From Paenibacillus aestuarii (GTDB taxonomy: Bacteria; Bacillota; Bacilli; Paenibacillales; NBRC-103111): 32,973 bases of DNA. Where the stretch lies: assembly GCF_027789125.1 (NCBI RefSeq), contig NZ_JAQFVF010000041.1, positions 1 through 32,973 on the forward strand. The letters run 5' to 3'. Shown piece after piece: positions 14,957 through 22,865 of this stretch. The notes below the pieces were generated by a model. The model saw only the letters and a program-made list of their open reading frames with translations, made no database searches and was not told where the DNA came from. Each line of letters begins with the position of its first letter. The first letter of the stretch is position 1. The position numbers and the translations under genes were made by a program.

Positions 14957-16477
14957 ATGCAGGAAATAAGGCAAGAAATCTTCAGGCTGACACTGTCGGA
15001 CAAAACCGCTTTGATCGAGGAAGTTCTCGGCGATAGTGTCGATGTGCAGCGGCGCGATTTCATGTTTTGCGGCAATCCCGATTACCCTGGCTGCTGCTAT
15101 TCCATCGACGGCCTCGTCGATTCGGCGGTCATCGACGCAGCGTTAAAGGCCCTGGTCGTCTCGGGCACTGAACTGGTAGACGAACCAGCCTTGTTGGCTA
15201 CTGCTGAGGAAATCCTCAGCAGCCTTATGTTCAATGCCGCGGTCCGTGCCTGCAATACGCTTGCCGCCGGCATTGAAGGGATCCTCTCCGGCGATACGCT
15301 GGTGCTGATCGAGGGCGTGGAGCAGACGCTGCTGATCAGCTCCAAAGGCTGGAAAGACCGCAGTGTGGAAGAGCCGGCGTCGGAGAACAATACTCGCGGT
15401 CCGCGCGATGGCTTCACGGAAAGCATCCGCACGAACACAGCGCTCGTCCGCCGCAGAATTAAAGATCCGATGCTGCGGGTGGAAGGCATGGTGATCGGCA
15501 CAAGGTCGAAAACCGATGTCAACATCGCCTATATTCAGGACCTGGTAAAAATCGGACTCGTCGATGAAGTCAAACAGCGGCTATCCCGCATTAAGATTGA
15601 TGCCATTCTGGAGAGCGGGTACATTGAGGAAATGATCGAAGATGCCCCGTTCTCGCCATTTAATACGCTCCAGAGCACGGAGCGTCCGGATAAAGTAGCC
15701 TCAGCCCTGCTGGAGGGCAGGATCGCTATTTTCACCGATAATACACCGGTCGTTCTCATTGCGCCTACTTACTTCTGGCAGTTTATTCAGGCTCCGGATG
15801 ATTACTACAACCGGTATTGGGTCGGCACGTTTTTTCGCATGGTACGATACGTCGCCTTCTTGATTAGCCTGACGCTGCCATCGATCTATGTCATGCTTGT
15901 CTCGTTCCACCATGAGATGATTCCGACCTCCCTGGCACTGACGATTGCTTCCGGCCGCGAGGTCGTGCCGTTCCCCGTGCTGCTCGAGGCCGTTCTGATG
16001 GAACTGGCTTTTGAGCTGATGCGCGAAGCAGGCCTGCGCATGCCGAAGCCGATCGGACAAGCCGTGAGCATCGTCGGTTCGCTCATTATCGGGCAAGCGG
16101 CCGTGCAGGCCGGGCTGGTATCGCCGTTCATGGTCATCGTCGTCGCGATTACCGGCATTTCATCCTTTGCCATCCCGAGCTACTCCTCTTCGCTGGCGCT
16201 GCGCATTTTCCGTTTCCCGCTGTTGATTGCCTCCGGTTCGTTCGGCTTACTCGGATTCTCCGGCATGTTCTTCATCCTGCTGCTGCATGCCCTGTCAATC
16301 CGCTCCTTCGGTGAACCTTACCTGGCGCCGGTCAGTCCGTTTCAGCAGGAGGCGCAGCGGGATATGATGCTCCGGTTGCCGATGTGGATGCTCGATGAAC
16401 GGCCGGCTTTTGCCCAAGATACGAAGCGCATGAGCGAACATCAAAAGCCGCAGGTGCCGAAGGAACCACAACCATGA
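14957..16477 (+). CDS. Spore germination protein, GerA family (A subunit)
   Basis: The 506-aa inner spore-membrane protein is the A subunit of a germinant receptor, which senses nutrients and triggers germination with the B and C subunits. The N-terminal soluble part has the family words RDFMFCGNPDYPGCCYSIDG, DTLVLIEG, KGWKDRSVEEPASE and GPRDGFTESIRTNTALVRRR followed by IKDPMLRVE. The membrane part starts near residue 294 (YVAFLISLTLPSIYVML) and has about five helices with EVVPFPVLLEAVLMELAFEL and RMPKPIGQAVSIVG. ATG 14957 is chosen because GGGGGTG lies 6 nt upstream. It is the first gene of an A-C-B operon and overlaps the next gene by 4 nt. Confidence 0.95.
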   Translation: MQEIRQEIFRLTLSDKTALIEEVLGDSVDVQRRDFMFCGNPDYPGCCYSIDGLVDSAVIDAALKALVVSGTELVDEPALLATAEEILSSLMFNAAVRACNTLAAGIEGILSGDTLVLIEGVEQTLLISSKGWKDRSVEEPASENNTRGPRDGFTESIRTNTALVRRRIKDPMLRVEGMVIGTRSKTDVNIAYIQDLVKIGLVDEVKQRLSRIKIDAILESGYIEEMIEDAPFSPFNTLQSTERPDKVASALLEGRIAIFTDNTPVVLIAPTYFWQFIQAPDDYYNRYWVGTFFRMVRYVAFLISLTLPSIYVMLVSFHHEMIPTSLALTIASGREVVPFPVLLEAVLMELAFELMREAGLRMPKPIGQAVSIVGSLIIGQAAVQAGLVSPFMVIVVAITGISSFAIPSYSSSLALRIFRFPLLIASGSFGLLGFSGMFFILLLHALSIRSFGEPYLAPVSPFQQEAQRDMMLRLPMWMLDERPAFAQDTKRMSEHQKPQVPKEPQP

Positions 16478-17661
16478 AGCGATGGCTCTGTTTGTTCATG
16501 ACCTTCCTTCTTCTGCTGCTCACCACCTCTTGTTACGGCTTGCGGCAAATTAACGAATTGGCCATCGTCACGGCGGTCGGCTTAGACGTTGGCAAAACGC
16601 CAGGCTCCGTTAAGCTTTCCGTGCAAATCATTCGGCCGGCGGATGCCAGGGGGCAAACGGGCGCGCCTGCTGGCGGTACAGGGCAGCCGATTTATTCGAT
16701 CAGTGCAGAAGGCGACAGCATCTTCGATGCCATCCGCAACCTCGGACATTTTACCTCACGGCGGGTATACTGGGCGCACAATTTTTTGATCGTGATGCAT
16801 GAAAGCTATGCTCGCAGAGGCATTGCCGATATGATTGATTTTTTCACACGTAACCATGAGCTTCGTATGAATACTTGGGTCGCGGTCAGCCCAGACCCGC
16901 CGGATGAGGTGATCTCCACGATCACCGGCCTTGAAGTCGTGCCGGGCCAAGCGGTCGACCGACTGTTCCGCAACATTCAAATCGTCGGCATAGCGCCAGC
17001 CAGCGATATGCGCAGTTTGGAGGAGGCGTATTTAAGCCGCTCCGTGGAGCCGGTGCTGGCGAAGGTGCAGCTTGTGAAAAGAGGTATCTCCAATAAGAAG
17101 CCGGAAGAGCACGGCTCGATTAAGCAGGTTGAACTAGCAGGCGCTGCGGTATTCTATGATGATGACAAGATGATTGGCTGGCTGTCGACGATCGAGACCA
17201 AGGGTACGATGTACTTTTTACAAAAGCAGAAAAGCGGTATTGAGGTCGTCGCCTGTCCTGGAAGCAAAGATCAAAGAGTGACCTTGGAATTAAAGGACAT
17301 TCGCCTCAAGGTGACTCCCTCTTATGCGAACCAAACTCCTCGTTTTGACATCCGGATGATAACCCACGCTGATGTGGTCGAGAACAATTGCGAAGCGTCA
17401 ATGAGGGATATTCGTGAAGCAACGGAGCGTACGCTCCGTGACAAACTTACGTCGGATATCGAGCAGGCCGTGGCCAAAGCTAAGCAGTACCATTCCGACT
17501 TCCTGAAGCTTAGCGACGTGTTTCGCAATAAGTTTCCGATGGAATGGCAGACACTCGGAACGGATTGGAATGACATCTTCGCCAAAGCGGAGACAAGCAT
17601 TGAGGTCGAGGCCACCATTAAGTCAACGGTGCTGAAAACGGCGAAGCAGGAGGTCAAATGA
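16474..17661 (+). CDS. Spore germination lipoprotein, Ger(x)C family (C subunit)
   Basis: This 395-aa lipoprotein is the C subunit of the germinant receptor, held on the outer face of the inner spore membrane. A signal peptide ends in the lipobox LTTSC (C20). The mature start CYGLRQINELAIVTAVGLDV is typical of GerC. A central conserved part includes FDAIRNLGHFTSRRVYWAHN and VVPGQAVDRLF. The C-terminal Ger(x)C domain has KQYHSDFLKLSDVFRNKFP near the end. It overlaps the A gene by ATGA and the B gene by ATGA, so the three are translationally coupled. Confidence 0.95.
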   Translation: MKRWLCLFMTFLLLLLTTSCYGLRQINELAIVTAVGLDVGKTPGSVKLSVQIIRPADARGQTGAPAGGTGQPIYSISAEGDSIFDAIRNLGHFTSRRVYWAHNFLIVMHESYARRGIADMIDFFTRNHELRMNTWVAVSPDPPDEVISTITGLEVVPGQAVDRLFRNIQIVGIAPASDMRSLEEAYLSRSVEPVLAKVQLVKRGISNKKPEEHGSIKQVELAGAAVFYDDDKMIGWLSTIETKGTMYFLQKQKSGIEVVACPGSKDQRVTLELKDIRLKVTPSYANQTPRFDIRMITHADVVENNCEASMRDIREATERTLRDKLTSDIEQAVAKAKQYHSDFLKLSDVFRNKFPMEWQTLGTDWNDIFAKAETSIEVEATIKSTVLKTAKQEVK

Positions 17662-18782
17662 GGAAGATACAAATTACGAACGGCATGTTCATCGCCATGG
17701 TAGTCAATCTCATCTTCGCCAAGGCGATCGGCGTCACGCAAGGCATACTGGCCCGCTCTATCGGTCAGGATATGTGGATGGCTACGCTCCTCGGCACGCT
17801 GCAGGGCGCGGCTATGATGTACATCGCTTATTTGGCGATATGCAAGACGCCGCATCTTAACTACATCGAACTGGGCGATCTCCTGCTAGGCAAATGGTTT
17901 GGCAAACTCATCGCCCTGCTGATCTCTGTCTTCTATTTGGCTGCCTTCGGCCCTGTGATGATTACCTTCGTCTATCATTTAAAAGACTACTTTCTCCCGG
18001 AAGCACCGTATTGGCTGTTTACGACTTCAGCGCTGATCGTAGGCTCGATCGGCTGCTTCTACGGCTTGGAAGTGATGGCGCGCATTGCGCTGATCGGGTC
18101 GCTTTTTATTTTTTTGCTCAACACGCTGATCATCATCGGTTCGCTGAAAGAGTTCGACATCCGCAACTTGCTGCCGCTTCTGGAGCATGGCTTTCCCCAG
18201 ACGGCTGCCGCCAGCCTGCACTTTGATGCCGATTGGGCGCTGGCCATTATGCTTGTCGCACTGATCATGCCGTTCGTGAACGGCGCAGCAGCACACGGCA
18301 GTAAACTCAGTGTCGCCAGCATGCTCGCCAGCGGCATGGTTATTGCCATCTGGGCGATCCTGGAGGGGGGAGTCCTGTCGGCAGAGGTGACAAGCCAGTA
18401 TACGATCTCCTGCATGAAACTGGCGCGGAACGCGCACATCGGCAACTTCCTGCAGCGCTATGAAATGATTATGATCGCGCTGTACTCCTTCTCCGTCTTA
18501 TTTGAAGTGATGTTCTGCATCTACGGCACGTCGGTCGGCGTTTCCAAAATTTTTGGCCTACAGAGCCATAAGCGCATGATTGTGCCCGTCTGCCTCGTTC
18601 TCGGCGCATTTGGCACGTGGGTGGTCCAAGATCATTTTCACGCGATTATCTACTTGGAGCACGACTGGCCGCGTATTGCCCTGCCCATCGCTTTCAGCTT
18701 GCCGCTGCTCATGCTAGGGCTGCGCATGCTGCTGCGGAAGAAGCTGGAGCAAACCTTACATAGCCAATACGAAAAAAGCTGA
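17658..18782 (+). CDS. Spore germination permease, GerB family (B subunit)
   Basis: This 374-aa polytopic protein of the APC superfamily (endospore germination permease) is the B subunit and probably carries the germinant-binding site. About ten hydrophobic helices are visible. The start is RKIQITNGMFIAMVVNLIF with AKAIGVTQGILARSIGQDMW following. The end is LLRKKLEQTLHSQYEKS. Length matches the family (about 365 aa). It overlaps the C gene by 4 nt and ends the operon. Its stop codon lies inside the terminator stem. Confidence 0.95.
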   Translation: MRKIQITNGMFIAMVVNLIFAKAIGVTQGILARSIGQDMWMATLLGTLQGAAMMYIAYLAICKTPHLNYIELGDLLLGKWFGKLIALLISVFYLAAFGPVMITFVYHLKDYFLPEAPYWLFTTSALIVGSIGCFYGLEVMARIALIGSLFIFLLNTLIIIGSLKEFDIRNLLPLLEHGFPQTAAASLHFDADWALAIMLVALIMPFVNGAAAHGSKLSVASMLASGMVIAIWAILEGGVLSAEVTSQYTISCMKLARNAHIGNFLQRYEMIMIALYSFSVLFEVMFCIYGTSVGVSKIFGLQSHKRMIVPVCLVLGAFGTWVVQDHFHAIIYLEHDWPRIALPIAFSLPLLMLGLRMLLRKKLEQTLHSQYEKS

Positions 18783-18804
18783 TGCCCTGGGTCAGCCTTT
18801 TTTT
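18778..18804 (+). terminator. Terminator of the ger operon overlapping the stop codon
   Basis: GCTGA (18778-18782, including the TGA stop) pairs with TCAGC (18792-18796). It is preceded by AAAAAA and followed by C and seven T. The A and T runs can extend the stem. Confidence 0.75.
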
Positions 18805-18806
18805 GC

Positions 18807-18834
18807 TTGTCACAACAGCCCCCACATGTATTAT
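18807..18834 (+). promoter_or_regulatory. Sigma-A promoter of the orphan histidine kinase
   Basis: TTGTCA (18807-18812) and TATTAT (18829-18834) are 16 bases apart and 38 bases before the ATG. The promoter begins directly after the terminator T run of the ger operon, so the kinase is expressed separately in vegetative cells. Confidence 0.65.
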
Positions 18835-18871
18835 GATAGATGGTGATAATGTAATATATTGGGAGGCCTCC

Positions 18872-20629
18872 ATGAACAGCATGAACGACTTGAACAAACG
18901 AAACATACCGATACCAAAAATCCACCTGCGGCCCTCGCTATTTATTTTAATGATTGCACTCATCATCATCCTGCTGACGGACAGCGTTTTTTACTATTAT
19001 ACGAAACGGATGCTGACAACCGAGCTCGAAACCAAGCTGCAGCTGATCGCTGACAATGTAGCCATTTCCATTAAACATTCCAAGACGGGCGAAAAATACG
19101 TCGAGAACCTGATCGGCCAAAACCTGCGAACCGCCTCGGTCGCCGCCAAATATCGGCTAAATCCGGATATCGAACAGGTGACCGATCCAGAGCTGGCCGC
19201 GATCCGCGATGATCTGCTGGTCGATCATATAACGCTGATGAAACGCAGCGGCGATGACATCATCGGCTACAAATCCACCGATCCGAACGAAATCAACATA
19301 AGCACGAAGCATTGGAGCCGCGATTGGTTTCAAGCTTTCAATCAGCTGTTCGACCAGCGGGCAACGCATGTCCAGAGTGGACAAGCCCTGCCGTATTACT
19401 GGTCTGGTCCGATGAACACCTCCTCCTCCAACCCGCAGTTTGTGGACAAGTGGGGCTACTTCTATGACGGTGCAACCAATTACATTATTGATCCGTTTGT
19501 GCACGACACCTTTTTTCGCAAATACCAGCAGGAGACAGGCGTCGACGCCGTGATCAATGAAATGATCCATGGTTATACCGATCATGGGGCGAAGGAGATT
19601 ACAGTTTATAACTTGCCGATTTTTTTGAAGCAGCAGGAGCAGATCTCGAGTCAAGGCTATGTCTGGTTCTCCGATCGGGATATTTTATTCGGTTCTTATC
19701 AGCTGAAAGACGAACGTGACCAAGCTTACGTCCAAGCTGTCGTAGATACGCATGAACGCAAACAATTTTTCATGACCATCGATGGCAAATCGTATTTAAA
19801 AATGTTTGTTCCGCTGCAATTGGATGTGCCCGTTGTGATCAGTTTGACTGCTGATTACGAGCGCATCAAACAGTCGATCGACCAGCAGCAGGCGAACCTC
19901 CTGATTCTGATCGGCACAACGGCCATCATTGCCATTCTGTTGGTCGTTATCGTCGTCCGCTTAAGCAATTGGTATCGCGAGGCTACCGCGGAAAGCGTTC
20001 AGGAAGTATATGTTGACCATATCAGCTCCCTCTTCCGCTCGATGAAGGAACAGCGCCACGATTTTAACAACCATGTCGCTGCTATTCACGCTCTCGTTCA
20101 TCTGAAAGAATATGAGGAGCTTGACCGTTATACGAAAGAGCTGGTCGGTGAAACCGCTGCGCTTAATGACGTCATTCAAATCAACGTGCCGTCCATCAGC
20201 GCGATCGTCCAAGCGAAGGTGATTCAGTCAATCGAGCGCAAAATCAACTTCCAGCATCAAGTCGCGAACTTGAGCCGCCTGAGCCTGGGTGCCATCAAAG
20301 CGACCGATTTGGTGCGCATGCTCAGCAATCTGATCGATAACGCATTTGATGCCGTAGCTGCTTCCAGCAAAGGGGACAAAGAGGTTAAGCTGCTTGGACG
20401 CGTGGACAAAAATATACTTGTTTTTGAAATAGCGAACAACGGTGATCCGATTCTGGAAGACAATCTCCCCCATTTGTTCAAACCCGGTTACTCCACCAAA
20501 CAAGGCGATGGAAGCCACGCCGGACTAGGCCTCAGCATCGTGAAAAAACTCGTTGAGAAGTACGGCGGAACGATCCAGGTCAGCAGTATAGATGCGGAAA
20601 CCCGCTTCACGATTACGATTCCTGTATAA
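18872..20629 (+). CDS. Orphan membrane sensor histidine kinase (GHKL/SpoOB-alpha type)
   Basis: The 585-aa kinase has an N-terminal transmembrane helix (about 23-43) and a long extracytoplasmic Cache-like sensor (about 45-345). A second transmembrane helix (LLILIGTTAIIAILLVVIVV) leads to a cytoplasmic kinase core. H396 in MKEQRHDFNNHVAAIHAL is the phosphorylated histidine, in the SpoOB/DcuS-like helical hairpin form rather than HisKA. The HATPase_c domain shows NLIDNAFDA (N box) and GLGLSIVKKLVEKYGG (G box). The start ATG 18872 follows GGGAGG by 5 nt. No HAMP or PAS domain is obvious. No response regulator lies nearby, so the partner must be elsewhere. Ligand is unknown; the family often senses small carboxylates or peptides. 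Confidence 0.9.
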   Translation: MNSMNDLNKRNIPIPKIHLRPSLFILMIALIIILLTDSVFYYYTKRMLTTELETKLQLIADNVAISIKHSKTGEKYVENLIGQNLRTASVAAKYRLNPDIEQVTDPELAAIRDDLLVDHITLMKRSGDDIIGYKSTDPNEINISTKHWSRDWFQAFNQLFDQRATHVQSGQALPYYWSGPMNTSSSNPQFVDKWGYFYDGATNYIIDPFVHDTFFRKYQQETGVDAVINEMIHGYTDHGAKEITVYNLPIFLKQQEQISSQGYVWFSDRDILFGSYQLKDERDQAYVQAVVDTHERKQFFMTIDGKSYLKMFVPLQLDVPVVISLTADYERIKQSIDQQQANLLILIGTTAIIAILLVVIVVRLSNWYREATAESVQEVYVDHISSLFRSMKEQRHDFNNHVAAIHALVHLKEYEELDRYTKELVGETAALNDVIQINVPSISAIVQAKVIQSIERKINFQHQVANLSRLSLGAIKATDLVRMLSNLIDNAFDAVAASSKGDKEVKLLGRVDKNILVFEIANNGDPILEDNLPHLFKPGYSTKQGDGSHAGLGLSIVKKLVEKYGGTIQVSSIDAETRFTITIPV

Positions 20630-20638
20630 CGCAAATAC

Positions 20639-20674
20639 ACGAACATTAAACCATTGACATCATTTAATGTTCGT
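20639..20674. promoter_or_regulatory. PurR-box-like 12-bp palindrome (operator)
   Basis: ACGAACATTAAA (20639-20650) and TTTAATGTTCGT (20663-20674) are exact inverted repeats separated by 12 bases. Each arm matches the Bacillus PurR half-site AWWWCCGAACWWT at 11 of 13 positions when its flank is included. PurR binds two such boxes facing each other. The two arms straddle the -35 box of the promoter, so binding should repress. It could also form an RNA hairpin behind the kinase gene, but there is no T run. Confidence 0.65.
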
Positions 20675-20682
20675 ATTATGAT
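20654..20682 (+). promoter_or_regulatory. Near-consensus sigma-A promoter for the riboswitch transcript
   Basis: TTGACA (20654-20659) and TATGAT (20677-20682) are separated by exactly 17 bases. Transcription should start near 20689, about 30 bases before the first aptamer stem. The -35 box lies in the loop of the PurR-like palindrome. Confidence 0.85.
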
Positions 20683-20719
20683 AAACAAGTCAAAAACATA
20701 CAGCCACAAACGCTATTAT

Positions 20720-20786
20720 CGTTCGTATATCCTTGGGAATGGGCTCAAGGGTCTCTAGGGGGAGCCGTAACTTCCCAGCTACGACG
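20720..20786 (+). ncRNA. Variant guanine-class (purine) riboswitch aptamer
   Basis: A three-way junction matches the purine riboswitch plan. P1 is CGTTCGTA (20720-20727) with TACGACG (20780-20786), one bulge. P2 is CCTTGGG (20731-20737) with CTCAAGG (20744-20750), loop AATGGG. P3 is GGGGAG (20759-20764) with CTTCCC (20771-20776), loop CCGTAA. The loops keep the ATGG and CCGTAA kissing words. J2/3 reads GTCTCTAG against GTTTCTAC in B. subtilis xpt, keeping U47, U51 and A52. J3/1 reads AGC, with C at the position of C74, the base that pairs with guanine. Changes at 48, 53, 72 and 73 (xpt numbering) make it a variant whose ligand may be guanine, xanthine or a deoxyguanosine-like purine. Confidence 0.75.
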
Positions 20787-20825
20787 GGTGCATGCTTTCG
20801 CATACCCGTGTGGCTGGGATTTTTT
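20774..20825 (+). terminator. Riboswitch expression platform: terminator sharing the aptamer 3' half
   Basis: CCCAGC (20774-20779) pairs with GCTGGG (20813-20818). ACGGGT (20784-20789) pairs with ACCCGT (20804-20809), and ATGC with GCAT closes a TTTC loop. Six T follow (20820-20825). The 5' arm uses aptamer P3, J3/1 and P1 nucleotides, so terminator and aptamer exclude each other. Ligand binding should therefore prevent termination, giving an ON switch as in the adenine pbuE case. Confidence 0.8.
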
Positions 20826-20882
20826 GCGTCCACTAATCGGATTTCACGTGCATATGCGCACTTAAAAGGAGATCGAATCGAA

Positions 20883-22319
20883 ATGAACGCTTATGATTTC
20901 ATTGTAGTTGGAGCAGGACCTGCTGGTATTTTTGCTTGCTATGAAATGACGCTTCGTTACCCTGCTGCCAAGGTGCTGTTAGTTGACAAAGGCCATGACA
21001 TCTACCATCGCAGCTGCCCGATTCTGGAGAACAAGATTAAGCTATGCCCTCCCCCTGCAGGAAAAAAAGACTTCTCCGGCTGCCTGCCAGCCTGCTCGAT
21101 TACGGCCGGTTTCGGCGGTGCAGGCGCATACAGCGACGGTAAGTTCAATATCACGACCGAGTTCGGCGGCTGGATGACCGACTATCTCGCCCCATCCAAA
21201 GTGATGGAATTGATCCGTTATGTCGACGACATCAATTTACAGCACGGCGCTACGCCTAACATCACAGATCCGACCACAGAAGCCGTAAGACAGATCGAGC
21301 AGCGCTCCTATGCCGCTGGCTTGAAGCTGCTGCGCGCGCAAGTGCGGCACCTTGGCACCGAGCAGAACTTGATGATTTTGAAATCCATTTATGAATACTT
21401 GAAAACCCGCATCGATATGCAGTTCAAAACAGAAGTTGAAGATATTATTACGATAAAAAATGAAGACAAACATGCCATTCAAGGTATCCGCTTAAAAGAC
21501 GGCACCGAAATTCGCAGCGACTACGTCATGCTGGCCCCAGGCCGCGACGGCTCGGCGTGGCTGACACAAGTATTGAAGAAACGCCGCCTCAAAATGTACA
21601 ACAACCAGGTCGATGTCGGCGTGCGCGTCGAAACGTCCGACGTCGTCATGCGCGAAATTAACGAGCATCTGTACGAAGGCAAGTTCATCTACAACACGTC
21701 GGTCGGCACGCGCGTTCGTACGTTTTGCAGCAACCCGTCGGGGCACGTTGTCGTGGAAAATCACAGCGGTGTCATGGCCGCCAACGGCCACTCTTACAAG
21801 GACCCAGCGCTGGGCTCCAGCAATACCAACTTTGCGCTGCTCGTCTCACACAAGTTTACCGAGCCGTTCGATAAGCCGAACGAATATGCCCGCGAGATTT
21901 GCAAGCATGCAAACGATTTGTCCAGCGGCGGCGTAATCGTTCAGAAATTCGGCGACATTATGCGCGGCCGCCGCTCGACGACCGAGCGTATCCGTGAAGG
22001 CTTCCTGGAGCCGACGCTGAAAGAAGCCGTGCCTGGCGACCTCGGACTTGTGCTTCCATATAACACGATGAAAAGCTTGATCGAGATGATTCACGCCCTC
22101 GAGAAAGTGACTCCCGGCATCGCTGCCGAGCATACGCTCTTTTACGGCGTAGAAGCGAAGTTCTACTCCGCCCGTCCGAAGCTCAGCGAAAGCTTTGAGA
22201 CCGAGATCAAGGGCTTATTCTGCGGCGGCGACGGCGCCGGTATCACCCGCGGCTTGGCCCAAGCCGGCGCGGCGGGCGTGTGGATCGCGCAAAATATTTT
22301 TGAGCGGTTGAACCACTAA
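20883..22319 (+). CDS. FAD-dependent dehydrogenase of the COG2509 type, under purine-type control
   Basis: This 478-aa cytoplasmic flavoprotein has an N-terminal dinucleotide-binding motif VVGAGPAGIFACYE (about 8-21). Cysteine-rich segments follow (RSCPILENKIKLCPPPAG, FSGCLPACS), then GFGGAGAYSDGKFNI. The C-terminal FAD-binding end is GLFCGGDGAGITRGLAQAGA. This matches uncharacterised NAD(FAD)-utilising dehydrogenases. Substrate is unknown. The start is ATG 20883 with AAAAGGAG 11 nt upstream. The frame is open further upstream but runs through the riboswitch. It is a single-gene transcript: PurR-like operator, variant purine riboswitch, gene, terminator. This places it in purine metabolism or a response to purines, for instance reduction or oxidation of a purine-linked compound, but that is inference. 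Confidence 0.9.
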   Translation: MNAYDFIVVGAGPAGIFACYEMTLRYPAAKVLLVDKGHDIYHRSCPILENKIKLCPPPAGKKDFSGCLPACSITAGFGGAGAYSDGKFNITTEFGGWMTDYLAPSKVMELIRYVDDINLQHGATPNITDPTTEAVRQIEQRSYAAGLKLLRAQVRHLGTEQNLMILKSIYEYLKTRIDMQFKTEVEDIITIKNEDKHAIQGIRLKDGTEIRSDYVMLAPGRDGSAWLTQVLKKRRLKMYNNQVDVGVRVETSDVVMREINEHLYEGKFIYNTSVGTRVRTFCSNPSGHVVVENHSGVMAANGHSYKDPALGSSNTNFALLVSHKFTEPFDKPNEYAREICKHANDLSSGGVIVQKFGDIMRGRRSTTERIREGFLEPTLKEAVPGDLGLVLPYNTMKSLIEMIHALEKVTPGIAAEHTLFYGVEAKFYSARPKLSESFETEIKGLFCGGDGAGITRGLAQAGAAGVWIAQNIFERLNH

Positions 22320-22346
22320 GAACACTTCGCCAACCATGTGGCATAT

Positions 22347-22398
22347 GCCGCATTTCCTGATCAGTCCATCAACGACTGTTTGGGAGATGCGGCTTTTT
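22347..22398 (+). terminator. Terminator after the FAD-dependent dehydrogenase
   Basis: GCCGCAT (22347-22353) pairs with ATGCGGC (22387-22393). Inner pairs include CAGTC/GACTG. TTTTT follows. Confidence 0.8.
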
Positions 22399-22485
22399 GT
22401 GTACTGCGGCAGGGGCAGGTACGGGAGCTCTCCCATCTCTCCCTCATTCCTCTCCCCTTTAACTAGTATGCTACTGATCTTGCTA

Positions 22486-22865
22486 TTTCTGTGATATCTA
22501 CAAATGCTGCTGGGATGGTGGGGACACGAGCGTTGCGGGAGCAAATACTGGGTGGCGCAGCGCAGAGGTTCGGTTGGTGCTTCTCTACTGCTCGATCCGA
22601 TTTTCTGTGATATCTACAAATGCTGCTGGGATGGTGGGGACACGAGCGTTGCGGGAGCAAATACTGGGTGGCGCAGCGCGGAGGTTCGGTTGGTGCTTCT
22701 CTACTGCCCGATCCGATTTTCTGTGATATGTACAAATGCTGCTTGGATGACGGGGAAACGAGCGTTGCGGGAACGAGATACTAGCTGCGCAGCGCGGAGG
22801 TTCGGTTGGTGCTTCTCTACTGCCCGATCCGATTTTCTGTGATATTCTACAAATGCTCTGGGGTG
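22486..22865. repeat. 116-bp tandem repeats, three full copies plus a partial fourth
   Basis: Copies start with TTTCTGTGATAT at 22486, 22602, 22718 and 22834, an exact 116-bp period. Copies 1 and 2 are nearly identical. Copy 3 differs in its centre (GACGGGGAAACG for GGTGGGGACACG), and copy 4 stops after about 32 bases. 116 is not a multiple of three, so reading frames drift between copies and the unit is not coding. The block fills most of the gap between the dehydrogenase terminator and the LytTR gene (22320-23024). From 22866 to 23024 I see nothing else. Confidence 0.9.

Noticed and set aside
22486..22865. CRISPR array
   Set aside because: Units are 116 bp with no alternation of short identical repeats and unique spacers, and no cas genes are nearby.
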